From Streptococcus infantis (GTDB taxonomy: Bacteria > Bacillota > Bacilli > Lactobacillales > Streptococcaceae), in the NCBI RefSeq assembly GCF_000960085.1, contig NZ_JYGT01000008.1:1-64000 (forward strand): DNA of 64,000 nucleotides, given 5' to 3'. The notes beneath the pieces are model-generated. The model was not told where the DNA came from. It did not search any database and saw nothing but the letters and a program-made list of their open reading frames with translations. Each line of letters opens with the position of its first letter. The stretch's first letter is position 1. The position numbers were made by a program, and so were the translations under genes. This document shows, one piece after another, positions 32,030 through 42,082 of this stretch.

Positions 32030-32038
32030 ATTTTACCA
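32030..32038 (-). promoter_or_regulatory. Extended -10 promoter of udk
   Basis: Minus strand reads TGGTAAAAT, 28 nt before the udk start. Confidence 0.45.
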
Positions 32039-32083
32039 TAATTTTTGGAAATTTTACAGACAGAGTTTTCTATATAATAGAAC

Positions 32084-32114
32084 AAAAAACCTTGCAACCA
32101 AAGTTACAAGGTTT
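32084..32114 (-). terminator. Terminator of ptsHI
   Basis: 12-bp stem with one wobble (AAACCTTGTAAC / GTTGCAAGGTTT on the minus transcript), TTTG loop, then T6. It lies 7 bases past ptsI. Confidence 0.85.
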
Positions 32115-32121
32115 ATAATGA

Positions 32122-33855
32122 TTAATCGAAGTTAACGTATTCTTTTGAAAGTTCAAGAACTTCTTCCATTGTTGAACATTCAGTAAGAGCACGGTTAGCA
32201 TATTCTTGCATCTTAGCTGTGTCAAGTTTTTTCATCAAGCTACGTGTACGAAGTACAGATGTCGCTGACATTGAGAACTCATCCAAGCCCATTCCGACAA
32301 GAAGTGGAACGGCAGTTTGGTCACCAGCCATTTCACCACACATACCAGCCCATTTACCTTCAGCGTGAGCTGCTTTGATCACGTTATTGATCAAACGAAG
32401 GATTGATGGGTTATATGGTTGGTAAAGGTATGAAACTTGTTCGTTCATACGGTCAGCAGCCATTGTGTATTGGATAAGGTCGTTTGTACCAATTGAGAAG
32501 AAATCAACTTCTTTGGCAAATTGATCCGCTAGCATCGCAGCAGCTGGGATTTCAATCATGATACCAACTTGGATATCATCTGCAACAGCAACGCCTTCAG
32601 CAACCAATTTTGCTTTTTCTTCTTCAAGAATACCTTTAGCAGTACGGAACTCTTTCAACAAAGCAACCATTGGGAACATGATACGCAATTTACCGTGAAC
32701 AGATGCACGAAGCAAGGCACGCAATTGTGTACGGAACATTTGGTTACCAGTTTCAGAAATAGAGATACGCAAAGCACGGTAACCCAAGAATGGGTTCATT
32801 TCTTTAGGAAGATCGAAGTAAGGAAGTTCTTTATCCCCACCGATATCCATTGTACGAACGACAACAGGTTTACCATTCATACCTTCAAGAACTGCTTTGT
32901 AGGCTTCGTATTGGTCATCTTCTGTTGGGAAGTCTTGTGAATCCATGTACAAGAATTCTGTACGGTAAAGACCAACAGCTTCTGCACCATTATCATTCAC
33001 ACCTTCAACGTCTTTAGGTGTACCAATGTTGGCAGCCAACTCAAAGTGTTTTCCATCAGCAGTAACTGTTTTAGCGTCTTTCAAAAGAGCCCATTCAGCT
33101 TTTTGTTTAGCGTAAGCTTCACCAGCTGCTTTGAATTCTGCAATTTGTTCTTCACTTGGGTTAATTACAACTTCACCAGTAATACCTGAAACTGCCAAAA
33201 TGTCGCCGTCTTTTACAAGTTCAGTAATGTTGTTTGTACCTAAAACAGCAGCAATTTCAAGTGTACGAGCCATGATAGCTGAGTGACTTGTACGTCCACC
33301 AATGTTTGTTACAAAAGCTTTTACAAAGTTTTTGTCCAATTGAGCAGTATCAGATGGAGTCAAGTCATGTGCAATCACGATTACTTCTTCATTAATAGAA
33401 GCTGGGTTTGGTAATTTCTTACCAAGAAGATTTGCCAAAACACGTTTTGTAACGTCGCGAATATCCGCTGCACGTTCTTGCATGTATGGATTGTCTTCCA
33501 TTCCTTCGAAGATAGTGATAAACATGTCTGTAACTTCTTTAAGACCTGCTTCTGCATTTACTTTCTTAGCGCGGATAGTTTCTTTGATTTGACCAATCAA
33601 TTCAGGGTCAGCAAGAACCATCAAGTGAGCGTCAAATACTTGCGCTGCTTCTTCACCAAGCGTACCTACAGCTTTCTCACGGATAAGAGAAAGCTCGTTT
33701 TGAGAAGCTTCAAGAGCAACATCCAAACGAGCCTCTTCTGCATTTGTATCTTCGACAGTAATAGTTTCGAAAGATAAATCCGGTTGAACGAGTAGATATG
33801 CTTTTGCAACAGCAACACCATCAGATGCCGCAATTCCTTTAAGCATTTCTGTCAT
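32122..33855 (-). CDS. ptsI: Phosphoenolpyruvate-protein phosphotransferase, PTS Enzyme I
   Basis: 577 residues from the ATG at 33855 ([13 protein letters not shown]), with AAGGA just upstream. The frame extends to 33966 only by running through ptsH in another frame. The phosphorylated histidine is H191 in [12 protein letters not shown]. The PEP-binding barrel shows [27 protein letters not shown] and MCGEMAGD. Enzyme I moves phosphate from PEP to HPr, starting uptake of all PTS sugars. It is 4 bases behind ptsH. Confidence 0.97.
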   Translation of the reverse strand: MTEMLKGIAASDGVAVAKAYLLVQPDLSFETITVEDTNAEEARLDVALEASQNELSLIREKAVGTLGEEAAQVFDAHLMVLADPELIGQIKETIRAKKVNAEAGLKEVTDMFITIFEGMEDNPYMQERAADIRDVTKRVLANLLGKKLPNPASINEEVIVIAHDLTPSDTAQLDKNFVKAFVTNIGGRTSHSAIMARTLEIAAVLGTNNITELVKDGDILAVSGITGEVVINPSEEQIAEFKAAGEAYAKQKAEWALLKDAKTVTADGKHFELAANIGTPKDVEGVNDNGAEAVGLYRTEFLYMDSQDFPTEDDQYEAYKAVLEGMNGKPVVVRTMDIGGDKELPYFDLPKEMNPFLGYRALRISISETGNQMFRTQLRALLRASVHGKLRIMFPMVALLKEFRTAKGILEEEKAKLVAEGVAVADDIQVGIMIEIPAAAMLADQFAKEVDFFSIGTNDLIQYTMAADRMNEQVSYLYQPYNPSILRLINNVIKAAHAEGKWAGMCGEMAGDQTAVPLLVGMGLDEFSMSATSVLRTRSLMKKLDTAKMQEYANRALTECSTMEEVLELSKEYVNFD

Positions 33856-33859
33856 TTCC

Positions 33860-34123
33860 TTATGCCAATCCTTCTTTTTCCATTGTTTCTGAAATAGCAG
33901 CGATAGCGTCATCAGCGTCTGCACCTTCAGCAGTAATTGTAACATCAGCGCCTTGACCAACACCAAGACTCATAACACCCATGATTGATTTAAGGTTAAC
34001 TGATTTACCTTTGTATTCAAGAGTAATATCTGAAGCAAATTTGCTAGCAGTTTGTACCAACAATGTTGCTGGACGTGCGTGAATACCTGTTTCTGCCACT
34101 ACGTGGAAATCTTTAGAAGCCAT
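33860..34123 (-). CDS. ptsH: Phosphocarrier protein HPr
   Basis: 87 residues, usual size. H15 in TGIHARPAT accepts phosphate from Enzyme I. S46 in [11 protein letters not shown] is the site of the HPr kinase; HPr-Ser-P is the corepressor of CcpA in firmicutes. HPr is cytoplasmic and passes phosphate to the PTS IIA proteins, including the one at 44996-45472. Confidence 0.98.
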   Translation of the reverse strand: MASKDFHVVAETGIHARPATLLVQTASKFASDITLEYKGKSVNLKSIMGVMSLGVGQGADVTITAEGADADDAIAAISETMEKEGLA

Positions 34124-34185
34124 AGTTTGACTCTCCTTTTGTTCTTTCTTTTTTGAGTTATATGTGATAACCCTTACAATTTGGT

Positions 34186-34214
34186 ATTATATCATCTTCT
34201 GGGATTTTTTTCAA
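34186..34214 (-). promoter_or_regulatory. Promoter of ptsHI
   Basis: Minus strand TTGAAA (34209-34214), 17-bp spacer, TATAAT (34186-34191) preceded by TGa. The leader is about 55 nt. The 34124-34484 gap also holds two NrdR-like boxes and the nrd promoter; I see no gene in it. Confidence 0.75.
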
Positions 34215-34283
34215 GTATTTTATGGGATTTCTTCTTTTTCCTTTCAGATAACTTGCTGAAAATCTTCTATTTTATATATCAAA

Positions 34284-34299
34284 ATACATCATGTAGTTT
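34284..34299 (-). promoter_or_regulatory. Possible distal NrdR box
   Basis: Minus strand reads AAACTACATGATGTAT, 10 of 16 matches to the NrdR consensus. It is an inverted copy of the box at 34355 together with following TTTGATAT. Confidence 0.35.
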
Positions 34300-34354
34300 T
34301 TTATAGTTTTAACATTTAGAAAACGCTGTTATTTATGGATTTTATTTTTTACAA

Positions 34355-34370
34355 TCACTACATATTGTGT
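34355..34370 (+). promoter_or_regulatory. Candidate NrdR box upstream of nrdHEF
   Basis: TCACTACATATTGTGT, 13 of 16 matches to ACACTATATATAGTGT, 50 bases upstream of the -35. NrdR represses class I ribonucleotide reductase genes when deoxynucleotides are plentiful. Confidence 0.5.
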
Positions 34371-34419
34371 TTTGATATCTATCATCTAAAAAAATTCTAC
34401 AATATTTAGTTTTTCTTCG

Positions 34420-34447
34420 TTGACAAAGATTTTTTTTCTGATATACT
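34420..34447 (+). promoter_or_regulatory. Promoter of nrdHEF
   Basis: TTGACA (34420-34425), 16-bp spacer, TATACT (34442-34447) preceded by TGa. It has both a consensus -35 and an extended -10. Confidence 0.8.
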
Positions 34448-34484
34448 TAAGAAGTAATTAAATTTTTGAAAGAGGAGTTACAGA

Positions 34485-34703
34485 ATGGTAACCGTTTATT
34501 CTAAAAATAATTGTGTTCAATGTAAAATGACCAAACGTTTCTTAGATAGTAACAACATCGCTTATCGCGAAATCAATCTTGATGAACAACCTGAATATAT
34601 CGAACAAGTTAAAGAGCTAGGCTTCAGCGCTGCTCCTATCATTCAAACACCAACTGAAGTTTTCTCTGGTTTCCAACCAGCAAAACTTAAAAAACTTGCT
34701 TAA
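34485..34703 (+). CDS. nrdH: Glutaredoxin-like protein NrdH
   Basis: 72 residues. It has the redox motif CVQC at 10-13 and ends near GFQPAKLKKLA. NrdH reduces the class Ib ribonucleotide reductase. It is first in the nrdHEF cluster; the flavodoxin NrdI that the class also needs is not in the window. RBS AGAGGAG is 8 nt upstream. Confidence 0.96.
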   Translation: MVTVYSKNNCVQCKMTKRFLDSNNIAYREINLDEQPEYIEQVKELGFSAAPIIQTPTEVFSGFQPAKLKKLA

Positions 34704-34718
34704 GTATCAGGATTAAAA

Positions 34719-34748
34719 GCTTCTATGTAAATCTTAGAAGCCTTTCTT
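34719..34748 (+). terminator. Hairpin between nrdH and nrdE (possible attenuator)
   Basis: 7-bp stem gcttcta / tagaagc followed by a mixed CTTTCTTTT. It is weaker than a full terminator, and nrdE needs read-through from the nrdH promoter since I see no other. Confidence 0.45.
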
Positions 34749-34772
34749 TTGTAATGAAATAAAGGGAATTTT

Positions 34773-36932
34773 ATGGGATTAAAACAACTTGAGGATGTAA
34801 CATACTTCCGTCTAAACAATGAAATCAACCGTCCTGTTAATGGACAAATTATGCTCCACAAAGATAAAGAAGCTTTGGATGCTTTCTTTAAAGAGAACGT
34901 TGTACCAAATTCTATGGTATTTAATTCTATCACTGATAAAATTGATTACCTTATCAAACACGACTACATCGAAACAGCCTTTATCCAAAAATATCGTCCT
35001 GAATTTTTGGAAGAGCTCTATCAATTTATTAAAGACCAAGACTTCCAATTCAAGTCATTCATGGCTGCATACAAGTTTTACAACCAGTATGCTTTAAAAA
35101 CTAACGATGGTGAATACTATCTTGAAAGCATGGAAGACCGTGTCTTCTTTAACGCTCTTTACTTTGCTGATGGAGATGAAGCGATTGCTATTGATATTGC
35201 AAACGAAATCATCCACCAACGCTACCAACCAGCTACACCTTCCTTCTTAAATGCAGGGCGTGCACGTCGTGGTGAATTGGTATCATGTTTCTTGATCCAG
35301 GTTACAGATGATATGAACTCTATTGGACGTTCTATCAACTCGGCTCTTCAACTTTCACGTATTGGTGGTGGTGTAGGGATTTCACTTAGCAACCTTCGTG
35401 AAGCTGGATCTCCTATTAAAGGCTATGAAGGTGCTGCCTCTGGTGTCGTACCAGTTATGAAACTCTTCGAAGACAGCTTCTCTTACTCAAACCAACTTGG
35501 TCAACGTCAAGGTGCTGGGGTTGTTTACCTTAACGTCTTCCACCCAGACATTATCGCTTTCCTTTCTACTAAGAAAGAAAATGCTGATGAAAAAGTTCGT
35601 GTCAAGACTCTTTCTCTTGGTGTTGTGGTACCAGATAAATTCTACGAATTGGCTCGTAAGAATGAAGAAATGTACCTATTTAGCCCATATTCTGTAGAAA
35701 AAGAGTATGGCGTACCTTTCAACTATATCGATATCACTGAAAAATACGATGAGCTAGTTGCAAATCCAAACATTCGTAAGATAAAGATCAAGGCGCGTGA
35801 TTTGGAAACTGAAATTTCTAAACTACAACAAGAATCTGGCTATCCTTACGTTGTCAACATCGATACAGCTAACCGCGCTAATCCTGTCGATGGTAAGATC
35901 ATCATGAGTAACTTGTGTTCAGAGATTCTTCAAGTCCAAGAACCAAGTCTTATCAATGATGCGCAAGAATTCCTTAAAATGGGTACTGACGTTTCATGTA
36001 ACCTTGGTTCAACAAACGTGGTCAACATGATGACTTCACCTGACTTCGGTCGTTCTATCCGAGCTATGGTACGTGCTTTGACTTTCGTTACAGATAGTTC
36101 TCACATCGTCGCTGTTCCTACAATCGACCACGGAAACAGCCAAGCTCATACATTTGGACTTGGAGCTATGGGACTTCACAGCTATCTTGCTCAACAATTA
36201 ATCGAATACGGATCACCTGAGTCTGTTGAATTCACAAGCATCTACTTCATGCTATTGAACTACTGGACTTTGGTAGAATCAAATAATATTGCGCGTGAAC
36301 GTGGTGTTACCTTCCACAACTTTGAAAAATCAGACTACGCGAACGGAAGCTACTTTGATAAGTACACAAGTGGTGAGTTTGTACCAAAATCTGATCGTGT
36401 TAAAGAACTCTTTGAAGGTATCTTTATCCCATCTGCAGCTGATTGGGCTGTACTTCGTGATAAAGTTAAAGCAGATGGGCTTTACCACCAAAACCGTCTT
36501 GCTGTAGCACCAAATGGTTCTATCAGCTACATCAACGATGTTTCTGCTTCTATCCACCCAATCACTCAACGTATTGAAGAACGCCAAGAGAAGAAAATCG
36601 GTAAGATCTATTATCCTGCTGCAGGATTGTCAACTGAAACGATTCCTTACTACACTTCTGCTTATGACATGGATATGCGTAAAGTCATTGATGTTTATGC
36701 TGCGGCTACTGAGCACGTAGACCAAGGACTTTCTCTCACTCTCTTTATGCGCAGTGATATCCCAACAGGACTTTACGAATGGAAGTCAGAAAACAAACAA
36801 ACAACACGTGACTTGTCTATCCTTCGTAACTACGCCTTTAACAAGGGAATCAAGTCTATCTACTACGTTCGTACCTATACAGATGACGGCGGTGAAGTTG
36901 GTGCTAACCAATGTGAAAGCTGTGTAATTTAA
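34773..36932 (+). CDS. nrdE: Class Ib ribonucleoside-diphosphate reductase alpha subunit
   Basis: 719 residues. The active-site region shows GELVSCFLIQ, NLCSEI, and NPNGSISYI-like APNGSISYIND. The C-terminal redox pair is CESC at 714-717, typical of NrdE that is served by NrdH. There is no N-terminal ATP cone for activity control, as expected for class Ib. It reduces ribonucleoside diphosphates to deoxy forms with NrdF. Confidence 0.96.
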   Translation: MGLKQLEDVTYFRLNNEINRPVNGQIMLHKDKEALDAFFKENVVPNSMVFNSITDKIDYLIKHDYIETAFIQKYRPEFLEELYQFIKDQDFQFKSFMAAYKFYNQYALKTNDGEYYLESMEDRVFFNALYFADGDEAIAIDIANEIIHQRYQPATPSFLNAGRARRGELVSCFLIQVTDDMNSIGRSINSALQLSRIGGGVGISLSNLREAGSPIKGYEGAASGVVPVMKLFEDSFSYSNQLGQRQGAGVVYLNVFHPDIIAFLSTKKENADEKVRVKTLSLGVVVPDKFYELARKNEEMYLFSPYSVEKEYGVPFNYIDITEKYDELVANPNIRKIKIKARDLETEISKLQQESGYPYVVNIDTANRANPVDGKIIMSNLCSEILQVQEPSLINDAQEFLKMGTDVSCNLGSTNVVNMMTSPDFGRSIRAMVRALTFVTDSSHIVAVPTIDHGNSQAHTFGLGAMGLHSYLAQQLIEYGSPESVEFTSIYFMLLNYWTLVESNNIARERGVTFHNFEKSDYANGSYFDKYTSGEFVPKSDRVKELFEGIFIPSAADWAVLRDKVKADGLYHQNRLAVAPNGSISYINDVSASIHPITQRIEERQEKKIGKIYYPAAGLSTETIPYYTSAYDMDMRKVIDVYAAATEHVDQGLSLTLFMRSDIPTGLYEWKSENKQTTRDLSILRNYAFNKGIKSIYYVRTYTDDGGEVGANQCESCVI

Positions 36933-36968
36933 GGACTTACTTAGAACATCTATACTATTAGGTAATAA

Positions 36969-36994
36969 CAAAAAGTCGAGTTACCGACTTTTTG
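36969..36994 (+). terminator. Terminator-like hairpin between nrdE and nrdF
   Basis: Perfect 10-bp stem caaaaagtcg / cgactttttg with T5. It would limit read-through into nrdF or set the nrdE:nrdF ratio. No strong promoter is seen before nrdF. Confidence 0.7.
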
Positions 36995-37070
36995 TGCGGT
37001 AGACCAAACCTAAAATGATACAAGATTCATCATCATTTTATTTAATTAAATCAAAAGAAAGAGATTTGTA

Positions 37071-38033
37071 ATGGAAACTTACTACAAAGCCATTAACTGG
37101 AATGCCATCGAAGATGTCATCGATAAATCAACATGGGAAAAACTAACCGAACAATTTTGGTTAGATACTCGTATTCCTTTATCTAATGACTTAGATGACT
37201 GGAGAAAGTTATCAAATCAGGAAAAAGACTTGGTAGGAAAAGTCTTTGGTGGTTTGACACTTTTGGATACCATGCAATCTGAAACTGGGGTAAATGCGCT
37301 CCGTGCTGATATCCGTACTCCTCACGAAGAAGCTGTTTTTAACAATATCCAATTTATGGAATCTGTTCACGCTAAGTCTTATTCTTCAATCTTTTCAACT
37401 TTAAATACCAAATCTGAAATTGAAGAAATTTTTGAGTGGACTGATACGAATCCATATCTTCAGAAAAAAGCACAAATCATCAATGAAATTTACCTCAATG
37501 GTACTCCTCTGGAAAAGAAAGTAGCCAGTGTATTCCTTGAAACCTTCCTCTTCTATTCTGGTTTCTTTACACCACTCTACTACCTTGGTAATAACAAATT
37601 GGCTAACGTTGCTGAAATCATTAAGTTGATCATTCGTGATGAGTCTGTTCACGGTACTTATATCGGTTATAAATTCCAACTTGGTTTCAACGAATTACCT
37701 GAAGAAGAGCAAGAAAAATTAAAGGATTGGATGTACGACCTTCTCTACACACTGTATGAAAATGAAGAAGGTTATACCGAAAGCCTTTATGATGGTGTTG
37801 GATGGACTGAAGAAGTTAAAACCTTCCTACGTTACAACGCAAACAAAGCTCTTATGAATCTGGGGCAAGACCCTCTCTTCCCTGACTCAGCTGACGATGT
37901 AAACCCAATTGTTATGAATGGAATTTCAACTGGTACATCCAACCACGACTTCTTCTCTCAAGTTGGTAACGGATATCTACTTGGTGAAGTCGAAGCCATG
38001 CAAGACGATGATTATAACTACGGATTAGATTAA
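37071..38033 (+). CDS. nrdF: Class Ib ribonucleoside-diphosphate reductase beta subunit
   Basis: 320 residues. It carries the ferritin-like metal ligands seen in QFMESVHAKSYSSIF, FLETFLFYSGFFTPLYYLG and IRDESVHGTYIGYKFQ, with the radical-forming Tyr in a region typical of NrdF. It supplies the radical for NrdE. AAAGAAAGAGA precedes the ATG. It ends in EAMQDDDYNYGLD, the peptide tail that docks to NrdE. Confidence 0.96.
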   Translation: METYYKAINWNAIEDVIDKSTWEKLTEQFWLDTRIPLSNDLDDWRKLSNQEKDLVGKVFGGLTLLDTMQSETGVNALRADIRTPHEEAVFNNIQFMESVHAKSYSSIFSTLNTKSEIEEIFEWTDTNPYLQKKAQIINEIYLNGTPLEKKVASVFLETFLFYSGFFTPLYYLGNNKLANVAEIIKLIIRDESVHGTYIGYKFQLGFNELPEEEQEKLKDWMYDLLYTLYENEEGYTESLYDGVGWTEEVKTFLRYNANKALMNLGQDPLFPDSADDVNPIVMNGISTGTSNHDFFSQVGNGYLLGEVEAMQDDDYNYGLD

Positions 38034-38041
38034 TTTTTTAA

Positions 38042-38085
38042 AAAAGAACATCTCTGTTTGTTTTGGACTAAGATGTTCTTTTGTT
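38042..38085 (+). terminator. Terminator of the nrd cluster
   Basis: Perfect 12-bp stem aaaagaacatct / agatgttctttt followed by T-rich sequence. Confidence 0.85.
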
Positions 38086-38098
38086 TTTGTTTATTTTT
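38081..38098 (+). promoter_or_regulatory. Candidate LacR operator upstream of lacR
   Basis: The 18-mer TTGTTTTTGTTTATTTTT occurs here and again exactly at 42122-42139 near the lacA promoter. It lies 12 bases upstream of the lacR -35, so LacR may control itself. Confidence 0.45.
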
Positions 38099-38110
38099 GT
38101 TTCCTTTAAG

Positions 38111-38139
38111 TTGCTTCAGTGTTTAAAATATGATAAAAT
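38111..38139 (+). promoter_or_regulatory. Promoter of lacR
   Basis: TTGCTT, 17-bp spacer, TAAAAT at 38134-38139 preceded by TGa. Confidence 0.6.
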
Positions 38140-38164
38140 GATATTAGATACAGGGGGTGATTCA

Positions 38165-38932
38165 ATGCTAAAACAAGAAAAACTTGATTTGATTTTAGAT
38201 ATTGTCAATACCAAAGGAACAATCACTGTCAAAGAAATTATGAGTCGTTTAGATATCTCAGATATGACAGCTCGGCGTTATCTACAAGAGCTAGCTGACA
38301 AGGATTTACTTGTTCGAGTGCACGGAGGTGCTGAAAAGCTTCGTTCAGGCTCCCTATTAGCAAACGAACGCTCTAATATCGAAAAACAAGGCTTGCAAAT
38401 CGCCGAAAAGCAAGAGATTGCTCGCTTTGCTGGACATTTAGTTGAAGAAAGAGAAACCATTTTCATTGGTCCTGGAACTACTCTTGAGTTCTTTGCTCGT
38501 GAACTTCCAATTGATAATATTCGTGTGGTTACCAATAGCCTACCTGTTTTCATTATCTTGAATGAACGAAAACTCACAGATTTAATTCTAATTGGTGGAA
38601 ATTATCGAGAAATCACTGGCGCTTTTGTTGGTACTTTGACTCTCCAAGACATCGAAAGTCTTCAATTTTCTAAAGCTTTTGTTAGTTGTAATGGTATAAA
38701 AGATCATGCGATTGCTACTTTTAGTGAAGATGAAGGTGACGTTCAAAAACTAGCATTAAATAATGCTAATAAGAAGATTCTTCTTGCTGACCATAGTAAA
38801 TTTGATAAATTTGATTTTTACACCTTTTATAATATTGCAGATATCGATACCATTATCTCCGATTCAAAACTTAGCGATGAAAACCTAAAAGCTTTATCCA
38901 AACAAACAAAAATTATTAAATCAACACCTTAA
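38165..38932 (+). CDS. lacR: DeoR-family lactose phosphotransferase system repressor LacR
   Basis: 255 residues from the ATG at 38165, after GGGGGTGA. A helix-turn-helix of DeoR type spans about 19-45 (TITVKEIMSRLDISDMTARRYLQEL). The sugar-phosphate-binding half has IGPGTTLEFFA and SKAFVSCNGI. LacR represses the tagatose-pathway genes until tagatose 6-phosphate accumulates. It faces lacD and shares a terminator with it. Confidence 0.92.
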   Translation: MLKQEKLDLILDIVNTKGTITVKEIMSRLDISDMTARRYLQELADKDLLVRVHGGAEKLRSGSLLANERSNIEKQGLQIAEKQEIARFAGHLVEERETIFIGPGTTLEFFARELPIDNIRVVTNSLPVFIILNERKLTDLILIGGNYREITGAFVGTLTLQDIESLQFSKAFVSCNGIKDHAIATFSEDEGDVQKLALNNANKKILLADHSKFDKFDFYTFYNIADIDTIISDSKLSDENLKALSKQTKIIKSTP

Positions 38933-38961
38933 AAAGTCTCACCATTGGTGAGACTTTTTTT
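38931..38961. terminator. Bidirectional terminator between lacR and lacD
   Basis: Perfect palindrome aaagtctcacca-t-tggtgagacttt, A-rich left and T7 right. Confidence 0.85.
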
Positions 38962-38988
38962 ATTTCTAAAATGCTTTCGAAGATAATC

Positions 38989-39969
38989 TTATACGCGTTC
39001 AGTCCATGAAGTAGCTGTTTTTTGAAGTACTTTATTGAGTTCATCGATGTTTTCAAAACCAGTTGTACGAAGCCATTCGCGTGCCGCTGCTTCACCATCT
39101 TTGATGTAAGCTTCAACTGATCCAGCCCATGTTGCACGTCCACAAAGAACTCCATTGAAGTTTGCACCTGATTCGTGGGCAAAGACAAGTGTCTCTTGGA
39201 AGAGTTTAGCGGATACACCTGCACTCAAGTAGATGTAAGGAAGGTTAGTTGCTTCGTCTTGTGCTTTGAAGAATGCTGCTGCTTCTTCACGTGTATGAAC
39301 GATTTCTCCATCACCGAATCCTTCAACGTATTTCACGTTAACTGGAACTTCTACTTTCAAAACATCGATGTTGAAACGTGGGTCTGAGAAGACTTTCATC
39401 GCACCGATAACCTTGTGTGGTTTCACTTTAGCGTATTCTGCAGAACCTGCATCAGCAATCTTTTCATCGTAAGCCAAGATTTCAAGGAAGAATGGAATGT
39501 CTTCAGCCACACACTCAGAACCAATACGTTCAATGTAGGCTTGTTTTTGTTGGTTGAGTTCGTCAGAGCTATCTACATCGTAGTAAAGCAAGAACTTAAC
39601 AGCATCTGCACCTTGTTCTTTGATACGTTTTGCAGACCAAACATCCAAGCAGTCTGGCAAACGTTTTGTGCTTGTTGTGTCGTATCCAGTTTTTTCATAA
39701 GCAAGGAGAAGACCTGCATTTGGAGCAAGTGCTTTTGTAGCAGGAAGTCCATACTCAGGGTCAAGAAGCATTGATGAAGCGTATTTTGTCAATTCATCCG
39801 CTACCAATACTTTAAGTTCTTCCATTTGAGCTACTGTTGGCTCTTCTGTTTGGTATTGAGCCATAAGGCGTTTCAAAGCACCACGTTGGTCAAAAGCAAG
39901 AGCTGAGATGATACCATTCTCATCAGAGAGTTTTTCCAAACATGCACGTTTATTTTCTGTTAAAACCAT
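38989..39969 (-). CDS. lacD: Tagatose 1,6-diphosphate aldolase
   Basis: 326 residues, the length of streptococcal Lac[15 protein letters not shown] near 22-35, [10 protein letters not shown], and the Lys-bearing [10 protein letters not shown] are characteristic of this class I aldolase. It splits tagatose 1,6-bisphosphate into glyceraldehyde 3-phosphate and dihydroxyacetone phosphate. RBS AAGAGG stands before the ATG. It is the last gene of the operon, 1 base after lacC. Confidence 0.96.
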   Translation of the reverse strand: MVLTENKRACLEKLSDENGIISALAFDQRGALKRLMAQYQTEEPTVAQMEELKVLVADELTKYASSMLLDPEYGLPATKALAPNAGLLLAYEKTGYDTTSTKRLPDCLDVWSAKRIKEQGADAVKFLLYYDVDSSDELNQQKQAYIERIGSECVAEDIPFFLEILAYDEKIADAGSAEYAKVKPHKVIGAMKVFSDPRFNIDVLKVEVPVNVKYVEGFGDGEIVHTREEAAAFFKAQDEATNLPYIYLSAGVSAKLFQETLVFAHESGANFNGVLCGRATWAGSVEAYIKDGEAAAREWLRTTGFENIDELNKVLQKTATSWTERV

Positions 39970-39970
39970 T

Positions 39971-40900
39971 TTATACCTCTTTCACTACTAGTTGGTCATA
40001 TAGGCCTTGATAGTTAACCATATTGACATGACCGGTCATTTTTTCTTGAGCATTTAGCATACCAAGGACATTCGCCTTAGTCAGCAATTCTTGATCAGAT
40101 TCTTTATGGAAAAGACCTGAAGCAATACCTGCCACTGTAGAATCGCCAGAACCAACTGGGTTTACAACTTGAATTTTTGGAATATCCACTTTATAGAAAG
40201 TGTCTCCGTGTTTTGCAAAGGCACCATTAGCACCTAAGGAAACGATAATCCACTCGATTCCATCAAATAGTGGTTCTTGAAGGACTCCTTTTAATTCATC
40301 CAAGTCTTTAGAAATTTCTCTTCCTAAAAGTTGAGACAATTCTTCATTATTTGGTTTGATAACCGTTGGTTTATGTGGAGATTCAAGAACCGCCTGAAGT
40401 GCAGCTCCTGAACAGTCCAAGACAACAGGTTTACCAGCTTGGTTAGCAAGTTCAACTAGACTAGCATAATAATCCACTGGGAGTCCAGCTGGTAGACTAC
40501 CTGAAATAGCTACAACTTCTACAGTATTAAGAAGTTCTTTGAAGTAAGCCAAGAAATCTTGTCCTTCTTTTTCTTGAACCTCAGGACCTTTTTCAAGAAT
40601 TTCAGTTTGATTATCACCGTGAAGAATAGCGATACAGTTACGTGTTTCACCTTGGATAGAGAAGAAACGCTTGGTGACTTTATCGTCAATATTTTCAACT
40701 AGAAAATCACCTAGTTTACCACCAACAAGTCCAGTTGCGACTACAGAATCACCAAATTCTGATAGAACTCGTGTAACATTTAGACCTTTACCACCAGCTG
40801 TTTTCGTAACATCGACAACACGGTTGACAGTGTCAATTTTCAATTCATCCAAAGGATAGGATATATCAATGGATGGGTTCATTGTGACTGTTAAAATCAT
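39971..40900 (-). CDS. lacC: Tagatose-6-phosphate kinase
   Basis: 309 residues, PfkB family: [20 protein letters not shown] at the start, [15 protein letters not shown], and [16 protein letters not shown] with the catalytic Asp near the end. It phosphorylates tagatose 6-phosphate to the 1,6-bisphosphate in the pathway between LacAB and LacD. It starts 10 bases after lacB. Confidence 0.96.
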   Translation of the reverse strand: MILTVTMNPSIDISYPLDELKIDTVNRVVDVTKTAGGKGLNVTRVLSEFGDSVVATGLVGGKLGDFLVENIDDKVTKRFFSIQGETRNCIAILHGDNQTEILEKGPEVQEKEGQDFLAYFKELLNTVEVVAISGSLPAGLPVDYYASLVELANQAGKPVVLDCSGAALQAVLESPHKPTVIKPNNEELSQLLGREISKDLDELKGVLQEPLFDGIEWIIVSLGANGAFAKHGDTFYKVDIPKIQVVNPVGSGDSTVAGIASGLFHKESDQELLTKANVLGMLNAQEKMTGHVNMVNYQGLYDQLVVKEV

Positions 40901-40910
40901 GAGTCACCTC

Positions 40911-41426
40911 TTAGTCGTGGTATTCACCGCGATCCCATTTTTCAAGGAATTCTGTAAAGAAGTTAGCATCAGTTTGGTGATCGTTATGAGTTTCAACGTG
41001 TTGGATTTTAGCGATCAATTTTTTGTTTTCTTCAGATGGCTTATATTCTGCATTGATGAAAGCTTCAATGATATCACACATGAGCAATTCACCAGTGATT
41101 TTACCACCAAATCCGATAACGTTAGCATTCAATTGTTCTTTTGCATAAAGAGCTGTTGTCATATCACGAACCAAGGCAGAACGAACACCTGGAACTTTGT
41201 TAACAGCATTATTAATACCTACACCTGTACCACAGATACATACACCAAGGTCAGCTTGACCACTAACTACTGCTTCACCAACTTTTTTACCAAAGATTGG
41301 GTAGTGTGTACGTGCATGGTCATATGTGCCAAAGTCAATGACTTCATGTCCTTTTGATTTCAAAAATTCTGAAACCGCCATTTTTTCATTAGTTACGATG
41401 TGGTCACATCCAATTGCAATTCTCAT
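40911..41426 (-). CDS. lacB: Galactose-6-phosphate isomerase subunit LacB
   Basis: 171 residues of the RpiB/LacAB fold: [46 protein letters not shown], and the [19 protein letters not shown] helix. LacA and LacB form the active isomerase, converting galactose 6-phosphate to tagatose 6-phosphate. The active-site Cys lies in CICGTG. Confidence 0.96.
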   Translation of the reverse strand: MRIAIGCDHIVTNEKMAVSEFLKSKGHEVIDFGTYDHARTHYPIFGKKVGEAVVSGQADLGVCICGTGVGINNAVNKVPGVRSALVRDMTTALYAKEQLNANVIGFGGKITGELLMCDIIEAFINAEYKPSEENKKLIAKIQHVETHNDHQTDANFFTEFLEKWDRGEYHD

Positions 41427-41456
41427 TATTATCTTACCTTTCTTTCGTTATAAAAA

Positions 41457-41882
41457 TTAGCACATTTTGTTCAACATGTCGACACGGATTTGGTGACGAC
41501 CGCCGTCGTACTTACCGTTTACAAAGCCTTTAGCAATGTTTTTAGCCAATTCATCACCAACGAGTTGAGCACCCATAGTAATCATACGTGAGTTGTTGTG
41601 GCCACGAGTCATATAAGCTGAACGTTCGTCAGATACTTCTGCAGCAACCATTCCTTTGATTTTAGTAGCAACCATGAATGGACCAGCACCGTAAGCATCA
41701 ATAACAATACCAAGATTTTGTTCCTCTTTTTTAACTTCTTCTGCAACTGCAAGAGTTACGTCAACGAAGTCTTGACCTTCAGCAGTAACATCCACCACGT
41801 GGAAGTTTTCTTTTTCCAGGAAGTCTTTAACAACTTCTTTCAATCTTAAACCTGCAGCATCTGCACCAATAACAATAGACAT
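41457..41882 (-). CDS. lacA: Galactose-6-phosphate isomerase subunit LacA
   Basis: 141 residues, a shorter RpiB-like partner of LacB. Its glycine-loop reads [16 protein letters not shown], without the CGTG of LacB, as usual for LacA. It pairs with LacB to isomerise galactose 6-phosphate. It is preceded by a long leader and its own promoter at 42083-42111. Confidence 0.95.
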   Translation of the reverse strand: MSIVIGADAAGLRLKEVVKDFLEKENFHVVDVTAEGQDFVDVTLAVAEEVKKEEQNLGIVIDAYGAGPFMVATKIKGMVAAEVSDERSAYMTRGHNNSRMITMGAQLVGDELAKNIAKGFVNGKYDGGRHQIRVDMLNKMC

Positions 41883-41981
41883 ATTGTATACTCCTTTTTT
41901 AATAATAGACCAGTAAACTTTTGAATTCAGATATCTTCATCCTCAAAAAGCTACCAGTAGTTTTGTTGACAATAATTTTAA

Positions 41982-42011
41982 TTAAGAACGAAGACCGTAT
42001 TCCGTTCTTAA
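41982..42011 (-). promoter_or_regulatory. Hairpin in the lacA leader
   Basis: Perfect 9-bp inverted repeat ttaagaacg / cgttcttaa around a 12-nt loop. No T tract follows, so it is more likely an RNA structure that affects stability or access than a terminator. Confidence 0.4.
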
Positions 42012-42082
42012 TAAGTTTTCTTCATAGAAAAACTAGAACAGTCACTTTGTTAAAATAAACACAAATTGTTCTTTATAAACAT

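Noticed and set aside
33856..33966. Extended PtsI start within ptsH
   Set aside because: The extension overlaps ptsH in another frame. [13 protein letters not shown] with AAGGA upstream is the normal start.
34394..34409. Third NrdR-like box (CTACAATATTTAG) close to the nrd -35
   Set aside because: It matches the consensus poorly in any register.
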